From Planctomycetales bacterium (GTDB lineage Bacteria > Planctomycetota > Planctomycetia > Isosphaerales > Isosphaeraceae): a stretch of DNA of 12,473 nucleotides. This document shows, one piece after another, positions 7,098 to 12,473 of this stretch (its first letter is position 1; every line of letters begins with the position of its first letter). Under the pieces are notes generated by a model. That model ran no database searches and was not told the origin of the DNA. It was given only the letters and a program-made list of their open reading frames with translations. Position numbers and translations under genes: made by a program. The stretch is from the NCBI GenBank assembly GCA_027435495.1, contig DAHZZC010000605.1, forward strand, positions 1 through 12,473, read 5' to 3'.

Positions 7098-8465
7098 TCA
7101 GGGTAGCGACCTTCGCCAGGCCAGAACGGCCTCACGCAGTCGACGCGAGACCACCGGCTCCTTGTGGGCGAGGTCCTGGGTTTCCTTCGGGTCGCGCCCC
7201 ACCTGGTACAGCGCGGTTTGACTTCCGTCGGCGTTCACCAGAAGTTTCCAGTCGCCGTCGAGTACCGCCAGATTCGGCGAGCGGTCGGCGCCGCTGGGGT
7301 AAGCGAACGATCGGTCGTTCCGGCCGTACTCCCAGAAAAGGGAACGCTTGCGAGGGGAGGGCCGCCCGAGGAGCGCAACGCTCCGATCCTCGCCGTCCGA
7401 TCGGTAGTCGGCCGGCAAATCCGCTCCACAGATCCGGCAGAGAGTCGGGAAGAGATCGACCGCACCGATCACCGAGGATTCGTCCGTCGAGCCTTCGGCG
7501 ACGATGCCAGGCCCCCAGGCGATCAGCGGGAGCCGGACCCCGCCCTCGTACAGACTGAGCTTACTCCCGCGCAGACCGACGGTGCGCGCCCCCTCGAAGG
7601 TTGGCAGTGGACCGTTGTCGGCCAGGAAGAGGACGATCGTCGGCCGAGCGGATGGCTTCGCGCGGATCAGGTCGAGCAATCGACCGATCTGCCGGTCCAT
7701 CTCGATCACGACTCGGCGCAGGCGGTCGGGCGTATCGCCGCGGCCCGACGCCCGGCCATTCTTGCCGAGCTTCTGATCGTCGGCCGAGGGGACCCAGGGA
7801 GTATGCGTGTCGTCGAGCCAGAGATTGACAAAGCAGGGGCGTTCGGGGTGCGCGTCGAGGAAGTCGAGCGTCCGGTCGACCATCCATCGCGTTCGGTCCC
7901 ACCGCTTCACCGGATCGGCCGCCGACCAGATCCAGTCGCGGGCCGTAATCTCGGGATGGGGCTCGGGGCTCTCCCAGGTGCCAAGCCCCTGGTCGTATCC
8001 GTACGCGGCGAACTTCGGCGGGTCTACCACGTCCCGCCCGCCCCCCAGATGCCACTTGCCGACATGCGCCGTCGCATAACCGGCCGCCTTCAGGGCCCTG
8101 GGTAAAGCCGGTGCCTTCGGATCGAGAAAGTCGGCCTGCTCACAGGCCCTGTTACCCGCTCGGGTTTGCAGGTAGCTGGTGATTTGCCAGCGCGCCGGGA
8201 ACTGGCCGGTCAGCAGCCCGCACCGCGAGGCCGAGCAGATCGGCGAAGCGGAATAGTAGCGCGTGAACCGGATTCCCTCCTTCGCCATCCGGTCGAGGTT
8301 CGGCGTCGGCGCCGTCTGACCTCCGTAACAGTTCACCTCGCCTGGACCCAGGTCATCGGCAAGCACCAGAATGACATTCGGCGCCAGTGCCGCGGCCCGG
8401 GCCGAGGGGGTCGCCAGCGCCAGGATCGCGGCCAGAACGGCCGCCGGTCGAGAACCTCTCGTCAT
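7098..8465 (-). CDS. Secreted type I (formylglycine-dependent) sulfatase
   Basis: From 8465 the product is 455 residues. The signal peptide is about 1-24 (AAVLAAILALATPSARA). The N-terminus of the mature protein has NVILVLADDLG with the metal-binding pair D37/D38. The sulfatase signature is SPICSASRCGLLTG (74-87): C77 would be oxidised to formylglycine, with R81 following in C-S-A-S-R, the Ala variant of C-x-P-S-R. K137 and H139 (GKWHL), H221 (DDTHTPW), D283/N284 (LADNGP) and K302 (RGSKLSLYEGGVRLP) complete the usual active site. It should remove sulfate esters outside the cytoplasm, likely from sulfated glycans; the sub-family is not clear. No sulfatase-activating enzyme lies in the window. 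The frame extends to 8543, but GGAGGA before 8465 and the signal peptide fix the start. The next gene upstream on the same strand ends 225 bp away, so this is probably a separate unit. Confidence 0.95.
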   Translation of the reverse strand: MTRGSRPAAVLAAILALATPSARAAALAPNVILVLADDLGPGEVNCYGGQTAPTPNLDRMAKEGIRFTRYYSASPICSASRCGLLTGQFPARWQITSYLQTRAGNRACEQADFLDPKAPALPRALKAAGYATAHVGKWHLGGGRDVVDPPKFAAYGYDQGLGTWESPEPHPEITARDWIWSAADPVKRWDRTRWMVDRTLDFLDAHPERPCFVNLWLDDTHTPWVPSADDQKLGKNGRASGRGDTPDRLRRVVIEMDRQIGRLLDLIRAKPSARPTIVLFLADNGPLPTFEGARTVGLRGSKLSLYEGGVRLPLIAWGPGIVAEGSTDESSVIGAVDLFPTLCRICGADLPADYRSDGEDRSVALLGRPSPRKRSLFWEYGRNDRSFAYPSGADRSPNLAVLDGDWKLLVNADGSQTALYQVGRDPKETQDLAHKEPVVSRRLREAVLAWRRSLP

Positions 8466-8474
8466 CGGACGGAT

Positions 8475-8480
8475 TCCTCC
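8475..8480 (-). promoter_or_regulatory. Shine-Dalgarno GGAGGA fixing the sulfatase start
   Basis: GGAGGA on the minus strand, 9 nt before the ATG at 8465, places the start right before the signal peptide and rejects the longer frame starting at 8543. Confidence 0.7.
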
Positions 8481-8601
8481 TCGCCGGCCAGGTCGGAGGA
8501 TCGCTGGACGGGACGGCGCGGCCGGGCCGAGGGCAAACGTCATCCGCGTCGAGAGAAGGCGATTCGATCCAGGTGCCGAGCCATCGAACGTTATTCGGGC
8601 T

Positions 8602-8619
8602 TTTCGATATTCATCGAAA
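8602..8619 (-). other. Short AT-rich hairpin 3' of the LEPR gene
   Basis: TTTCGAT (8602-8608) and ATCGAAA (8613-8619) form a perfect 7-bp stem with a 4-nt loop. It directly follows the larger hairpin at 8626-8663 when read on the minus strand. The two may act together as a 3'-end structure of the LEPR gene or as leader elements of the sulfatase gene. Confidence 0.4.
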
Positions 8620-8625
8620 CATCCT

Positions 8626-8663
8626 TCGCACCCGGAACGCGAGTCATCTCGTCCCGGGTGCGA
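8626..8663 (-). terminator. Strong 10-bp hairpin downstream of the LEPR gene
   Basis: TCGCACCCGG (8626-8635) pairs perfectly with CCGGGTGCGA (8654-8663). Inside the loop CGAG (8640-8643) pairs with CTCG (8648-8651) around TCAT. It begins 27 nt after the LEPR stop codon, the usual place for a terminator, but no T run follows on the minus strand. Confidence 0.5.
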
Positions 8664-8690
8664 GGGAAACTCTCGAAAGGAGGCCCAGGC

Positions 8691-9743
8691 TCAGTTGTCC
8701 TCGTGACGACGCCCACGGTCCGGCAGCCACCTCTGGTTGAACCGTCGCGAACGGCCCAGGACCAGTCGATAACCGCCACCGGCGATCGCGGTAACACCGA
8801 CCATCGCCGCCATGCTGAAGCTCGGCGTCTCGGCATCAACCCGATCGCCGACCCGTGACGCCGGGATCGAAAGCTCATGCGAGCCAGCGCGATCGGCCGA
8901 CGACACGGCCTCCGGGGCGATCCCGAGCATCGGCAACGGATCGAGGGCAGGAACCGGAGCAGGCGCCGGCTCGATCGGCTCAACCGACTGCGGCGCCTCC
9001 ACCGCCGCCGGCTGGAACGGCTCGATGAAGTCCACCGGCGGAAGTTGCGGGTCAAAAGGCTCCCGGGTCGTCTTCGGGAGCAGGCTCTCCAGCCGGTCAG
9101 GCTCGAGGCCCTGAGTCTGACCCGATTCAAACCCCTGGCCCAAAACCGGAGGCTGGATCGGCTGCTCCTCCAGCGCCGCCGTGGCAAGAATCGCCTGCGT
9201 CGTCACGGGAATCGAACTGGGTCCGAAGAAAGTCACCGTGGTCGCCGTCGGCACAATCGCGATGACCGGCGCATGACTGGCGGCCGAGGCCGGCGCCAGG
9301 ATCGTCGCCGTCAGCGGCGTGATCGCCGGGGTGCTCGCCAATGACGACGCCGCGGAGTCGCCCGCCGTTGAGATCGGGTCGGTCGATCCAATGCCCGTGG
9401 AGACCGGCGCCGGCGATGGATTCGAGTTAACCGGGACCAGGACCGGCTGCTCAACGATGAAAATCGTCTCCGTGAAGCCCTGGAACCCCGTATTCGCATG
9501 GAAGGCCGGGTTCCATTCGATGACGATCGGCACGGAGGCAACCGCACCAGCGGCGGACTGCGAGGCGCCCGAGACCGCCGGGCCCACCGCAACCGGGACA
9601 CTCGCGACCGGAGCCATCGCCTGCGGTAGTGCGGCAACGGAGAGAAGCTGGCGCGTTTCCAGCGGCTCGGCGCAGAGGACAACGCGTCGACGCGCCCGAT
9701 CGGAAGAGAGACGCGTCGATCGATTCGATGACTTGCGTCGCAT
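8691..9743 (-). CDS. LEPR-motif surface protein with C-terminal hydrophobic segment, no known domain
   Basis: From the ATG at 9743 the product is 350 residues. The N-terminus is a highly basic stretch followed by AEPLETRQLLS (25-35), which matches the LExRxLLS motif that planctomycetes carry at the start of exported surface proteins. Residues 36-195 are rich in Ala, Ser, Thr, Val and Pro with no recognisable fold. Residues about 196-274 are acidic and proline-rich (EPFQPAAVEAPQSVEPIEPA). A moderately hydrophobic stretch (308-330, SMAAMVGVTAIAGGGYRLVL) is followed by RSRR and a basic tail, like a membrane anchor or C-terminal sorting signal. It is probably an envelope protein, but no function can be assigned. 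The frame is open to 10112, but that extension has no support. No clear ribosome binding site precedes 9743; a 5-bp hairpin (9748-9761) covers the only G-rich stretch. Confidence 0.75.
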   Translation of the reverse strand: MRRKSSNRSTRLSSDRARRRVVLCAEPLETRQLLSVAALPQAMAPVASVPVAVGPAVSGASQSAAGAVASVPIVIEWNPAFHANTGFQGFTETIFIVEQPVLVPVNSNPSPAPVSTGIGSTDPISTAGDSAASSLASTPAITPLTATILAPASAASHAPVIAIVPTATTVTFFGPSSIPVTTQAILATAALEEQPIQPPVLGQGFESGQTQGLEPDRLESLLPKTTREPFDPQLPPVDFIEPFQPAAVEAPQSVEPIEPAPAPVPALDPLPMLGIAPEAVSSADRAGSHELSIPASRVGDRVDAETPSFSMAAMVGVTAIAGGGYRLVLGRSRRFNQRWLPDRGRRHEDN

Positions 9744-10064
9744 GGAGACACCCCAAGGTGTGGACAGAAGGGCCGGGTTTCCTCTTCGATGGGAGAAACG
9801 TGTCAATGCCACTCTAACGGATTCTCTCGGATTCCGTCTCCCCTTCCCGACTTTTTTCCACAACCCACATCTCTCGCCAGACTCTCCGAAGTCTTTCGGA
9901 GTCAACCTCATGGGCCGAGGGTCGGCGAGGGCATCGGAGAAAATCGGTCTCGGCTTGGGGTCGGGCGATCCGATAAGATGGCTATCTGTGTTCTGGACTG
10001 AATCGCGACCGATCCATCCGGCGCCCCGGGCGTCGCAACCGAGCCGAAGCTCCGACGGAACCCG
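9744..10064. other. Divergent spacer between the LEPR and ppa genes
   Basis: This 321-bp stretch must hold the promoters of both divergent genes. Next to the LEPR start is a 5-bp hairpin, ACACC (9748-9752) with GGTGT (9757-9761). A T-rich patch (9852-9857) is followed by an imperfect inverted repeat, GACTCTCCGAA (9880-9890) with TTCGGAGTC (9895-9903). I could not pick a convincing -35/-10 pair for either gene, and ppa lacks a strong Shine-Dalgarno. Long open frames crossing this spacer on both strands are ordinary for GC-rich DNA and are not called as genes. Confidence 0.5.
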
Positions 10065-10607
10065 ATGATCCATCCCTGGCACGACGTCACCCCCGGCGAG
10101 AAACTCCCACACGAGTTCAGCGCGCTCGTCGAGATTCCGATGGGGTCGAGCGTCAAGTACGAGCTCGACAAGAAGACCGGGCTCCTGCGTCTCGACCGGG
10201 TACTCTACTCGGCGGTCTATTACCCGGCCAATTACGGCTTCATCCCGCAGACCTACGCTGAGGACGACGACCCGCTCGACGTCCTGGTGCTCTGCCAGGA
10301 GGCGCTTTCGCCGCTCACCCTCGTCAGCTCGCGCGTCATCGGTTTAATGACGATGGTCGACGCGGGTAAAAAGGACCACAAGGTCCTCTCCGTCGCGATC
10401 CACGATCCGGAATTCAACAGCTTCCGCGATGCGTCCGAACTCCCCTCGCACCGGCTGATGATGCTCCGCCGATTCTTCCAGGATTACAAGCTCCTGGAGG
10501 GAAAGTCCGTCGAGGTCGACGAGATCCAGCCCGCGGCCACTGCGCTGCCGATCATCGAGGAGTCGCTCCAGCGGTACAGCCAGATCCGACGCCGGGGCTT
10601 CCACTGA
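10065..10607 (+). CDS. ppa: Family I inorganic pyrophosphatase
   Basis: The 180-residue protein hydrolyses pyrophosphate to two phosphates in the cytoplasm and so pulls biosynthetic reactions forward. Length and motifs match the soluble Mg-dependent family I enzyme. Active-site residues align with those of E. coli PPase: E23 in VEIP, K31 and E33 in VKYE, R45, Y57 in NYGFI, the signature EDDDPLDVLV with D67, D69 and D72, D99, D104 and K106 in the MVDAGKKDHK segment, and Y141/K142 in FFQDYKLL. The start at 10065 gives the expected N-terminus despite a weak ribosome binding site. The last 56 bp overlap the 3' end of the convergent GT9 gene. It is an essential housekeeping enzyme in most bacteria and says little about its neighbours. 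Confidence 0.97.
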   Translation: MIHPWHDVTPGEKLPHEFSALVEIPMGSSVKYELDKKTGLLRLDRVLYSAVYYPANYGFIPQTYAEDDDPLDVLVLCQEALSPLTLVSSRVIGLMTMVDAGKKDHKVLSVAIHDPEFNSFRDASELPSHRLMMLRRFFQDYKLLEGKSVEVDEIQPAATALPIIEESLQRYSQIRRRGFH

Positions 10608-11676
10608 TTCGATCGGCCGAAACCGAGGCCGCCTCGAGCTGCCGGGCGACCGCCGCCCAGACTCGACCAGGTCGCAGGTCGGTCATGCAGTCCATTCGCC
10701 GGCAGGTCTTCCGAAGGCTGGCCGCGCAGCCGCCGCACGTCCGCACTGAGAGACTGTTTGGACCGTAAGGGCCGGTCAGGTCGGGATTCGTGCAGGTGTA
10801 GATCCCCACGACCCGCGCCCCTGCGGCAACCGCCAGATGCAGCGGTCCGGTATCGTTGGAGACGAAGACGTCGGCCTGAAGGCTCACCGCGGCGCATTCG
10901 AGCAGCCCAGTCCGGCCGCAGAGGTCCAGCACCGGCGTCGGCGCGAGCCGGGCAATGAGTTCGTCGACCATCGGCCGATCCGCGGCCGACCCAACCGCGA
11001 TCAACCCGGCTCCCTGACGCTCGTGGGCAAGCCGCCCAAGCGCCGCGAAATGCTCGGGCGGCCATCGCTTGGTCGGCCACCGCGCGCCGAGGTTGAGGAC
11101 CACCCGGGGCCTCGGCCAGTTCTCGACCGTCCGGGCCGCCCACCGCATCGCGTCGTCCGGGATCGGGAGCCGAAACCGCGCCTCGGAAGCCTCCGCGCCG
11201 AACGCCCTCGCCACCCGGAGCGCCCGGTCGACGGCGTGGACCCCTTGCCGCGAGGCCTCGACCCAGTGAGTGTAGAACAGTCGAGAGCCCTCGCGGGCGT
11301 CCGCCAATCCCACCCGGACCGGCGACCTCGCCGCCGCAACCATCATCCCCGATCGCAAGAGGCCCTGAAGGTCGATGGTCAGGTCGTATCGTGATCGGCG
11401 CAGTCGGCGGAGCAGGGCGGCCATCCCCAGGAACTTGGTCGCATCCCACCCTTTCTTTCCGCGATCGTAGACGATGAGCTCGTCAAGGTCGGGGTGACCG
11501 TGGAGCAACTCGGCGTAAGGGCGGTTCACGACCCAGGCCAGGTGGGCGCCGGGCCATCGATCCCGGAGTGCCGAGAGAATCGGCATCGCGTGGAGAATGT
11601 CGCCGATCGAGCTGGGCTTGAGGATCAGGACACGCTCGGGCTCGATCTGGTCAAGGCGAAGGCTCGATCGAGGCAT
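10552..11676 (-). CDS. Glycosyltransferase family 9 (heptosyltransferase-like)
   Basis: The 374-residue protein has the GT9 layout. Near the N-terminus KPSSIGDILHAMPILSALR (20-38) carries D26, equivalent to the catalytic Asp of WaaC/WaaF. The middle has YDLTIDLQGLLRS (97-109). The donor-binding half has NLGARWPTKRWP (195-206) and SNDTGPLHLAVAAG (273-286). Four cysteines (314, 317, 325, 330) form the C-x2-C...C-x4-C-M cluster common in this family. There is no signal peptide; these enzymes act at the cytoplasmic side of the inner membrane, adding heptose or a similar sugar to a lipid-linked acceptor such as LPS core. Donor and acceptor here are uncertain. An AAGGGAG-type site precedes the ATG. 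Residues after about 350 do not look like family sequence; about 357-374 are encoded opposite the end of ppa, suggesting read-on after loss of an earlier stop. Confidence 0.92.
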   Translation of the reverse strand: MPRSSLRLDQIEPERVLILKPSSIGDILHAMPILSALRDRWPGAHLAWVVNRPYAELLHGHPDLDELIVYDRGKKGWDATKFLGMAALLRRLRRSRYDLTIDLQGLLRSGMMVAAARSPVRVGLADAREGSRLFYTHWVEASRQGVHAVDRALRVARAFGAEASEARFRLPIPDDAMRWAARTVENWPRPRVVLNLGARWPTKRWPPEHFAALGRLAHERQGAGLIAVGSAADRPMVDELIARLAPTPVLDLCGRTGLLECAAVSLQADVFVSNDTGPLHLAVAAGARVVGIYTCTNPDLTGPYGPNSLSVRTCGGCAASLRKTCRRMDCMTDLRPGRVWAAVARQLEAASVSADRISGSPGVGSGCTAGATPR

Positions 11677-11777
11677 GGCCGGGGACTCCCTTCCCCTCGG
11701 TCATCGAGGGGCCGTAATGTAGAAGAATCCCGCCAGGGCGGCAACGCCGATCCGGACCTTGAGGAGGATCGAAAGAC
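11677..11777. promoter_or_regulatory. Divergent promoter region between GT9 and hydrolase genes
   Basis: Only 101 bp separate the two divergent start codons, so promoters for both must lie here or overlap the genes. Ribosome binding sites are visible at both ends: minus-strand AAGGGAG (11686-11692) for GT9 and GAGGAGGA (11761-11768) for the hydrolase. Individual promoter boxes were not identified. Confidence 0.5.
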
Positions 11778-12473
11778 ATGGCTGTCCTTATGCTTATTTA
11801 TGCCGCAATCTCCCTCCCGCCTGAGCCGGCTCTCCGCGGAACGATCGATTTCCGCCCAGCCGCCAGCGAGGAAACGGTCCCCGAACTGTTCCGGCTCAGG
11901 GCGGCCAGGTTCGACTACGAACTGGAACCGACGCTGGAAACCGCACGATACTCGGTTGCCCGGCTTCGGTTCCCCTCGCCGATCGAGACGAAGGAAGTGG
12001 TCAACAACACAGTCCATGCCGAGTACTTCCAGCCGAAGGGCCAGGGGAAGCATCCGGCGGTGGTCGTCCTGCACATCCTCGGTGCCGACTTCGCACTCTC
12101 GCGTTACATGGCCGCCCGGCTGGCCGACCGGGGGGTCGCAGCGCTCTTTCTCAAGCTCCCCTATTATGGCGAACGACGGCCGGCCTCGTTCGTCCGCGAT
12201 CCAAAGCGGATTCGGGCTGAGGACATCGAGCGATCGGTAACGGCGATGCGGCAGGGGGTCTGCGACGTCCGGCGGGCCGCGATCTGGCTGTCAAGGCGAC
12301 CCGAAGTCGACGCGAGGCGCCTCGGCGCGACGGGGATCAGTCTGGGCGGGATCGTCTCGTCGATTGTGGTCGCGGTCGATCCCGAGATCGGGCAGGGGGC
12401 CTTCCTGCTCGCGGGCGGCGACCTCGCCTCCATCCTCTGGACGATGCCCGAAGCCCGGAACTTCCGGGCCCAA
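11778..12473 (+). CDS. Alpha/beta hydrolase (dienelactone-hydrolase/acetyl xylan esterase-like), 3' end outside window
   Basis: GAGGAGGA 9 nt before the ATG at 11778 fixes the start. The frame stays open for 232 codons to the window edge. The first residues (MAVLMLIYAAISLPPEP) form only a short hydrophobic stretch, perhaps a minimal signal peptide. An N-terminal region of about 75 residues precedes the hydrolase core, which starts near VHAEYFQPKG. HPAVVVLHILGAD (92-104) is the first core strand and probable oxyanion loop. LADRGVAALFLKLPYYGERR (115-134) is a typical second strand. GATGISLGG (183-191) is the nucleophile elbow with S188. The Asp and His of the triad would lie beyond the window, so activity cannot be confirmed. 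Planctomycetes carry many such enzymes, often linked to polysaccharide deacetylation. It differs clearly from the esterase at 4388, with GISLGG here against GFSAG there. Confidence 0.85.
   Translation, partial: MAVLMLIYAAISLPPEPALRGTIDFRPAASEETVPELFRLRAARFDYELEPTLETARYSVARLRFPSPIETKEVVNNTVHAEYFQPKGQGKHPAVVVLHILGADFALSRYMAARLADRGVAALFLKLPYYGERRPASFVRDPKRIRAEDIERSVTAMRQGVCDVRRAAIWLSRRPEVDARRLGATGISLGGIVSSIVVAVDPEIGQGAFLLAGGDLASILWTMPEARNFRAQ

Noticed and set aside
6773..7135. A 120-codon minus-strand frame between sulfatase and barrel genes
   Set aside because: It overlaps the sulfatase end, has no start context and no recognisable domain.
9955..9979. Possible ppa promoter TTGGGG...TAAGAT
   Set aside because: The spacer is only 13 bp, too short for a sigma-70-type promoter.

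Overview
The window looks like chromosomal DNA from a planctomycete, most likely of the Isosphaeraceae type. The evidence is high G+C (roughly 65% in the genes), a secreted sulfatase, an LEPR-type N-terminal sorting motif (LETRQLLS) on a domain-less surface protein, an outer-membrane barrel of a kind I associate with planctomycetes, a DUF1593/Sde182 nucleoside-hydrolase-like secreted protein, and mostly single-gene transcription units with long spacers. This taxonomic call is inference; there is no rRNA or ribosomal protein gene here.

Layout. 1-1409 (minus, 3' part cut off by the window): secreted DUF1593 protein with a sialidase-tail-like N-terminus. 1410-2027: gene-poor spacer with an AT-rich island, a strong hairpin-plus-T-run terminator and a leader hairpin. 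2028-4177 (plus): two-gene operon with an ATGA overlap, a GT-B glycosyltransferase followed by a D-2-hydroxyacid dehydrogenase. 4388-5281 (plus): secreted alpha/beta-hydrolase esterase, followed by a long 3' hairpin. 5512-6678 (minus): outer-membrane barrel. 7098-8465 (minus): secreted sulfatase. 8691-9743 (minus): LEPR-motif protein with a C-terminal hydrophobic segment. 10065-10607 (plus): family I inorganic pyrophosphatase (ppa), whose 3' end overlaps by 56 bp the 3' end of a minus-strand GT9 heptosyltransferase-like gene (10552-11676). 11778-12473 (plus, cut off by the window): second alpha/beta hydrolase, divergent from the GT9 gene.

Together the secreted genes (DUF1593, esterase, sulfatase, barrel) fit breakdown of sulfated or acylated polysaccharide outside the cytoplasm. 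The two glycosyltransferases fit cell-envelope glycan synthesis, and ppa is housekeeping. Apart from the GT/dehydrogenase pair, the genes are not tightly linked, so a shared pathway is not demonstrated. I found no tRNA, rRNA, CRISPR array, intact insertion sequence, defence system or phage gene. The least ordinary points are the sialidase-tail/DUF1593 architecture, the LEPR protein with no known domain, the convergent ppa/GT9 overlap and the AT-rich island ending in a terminator.
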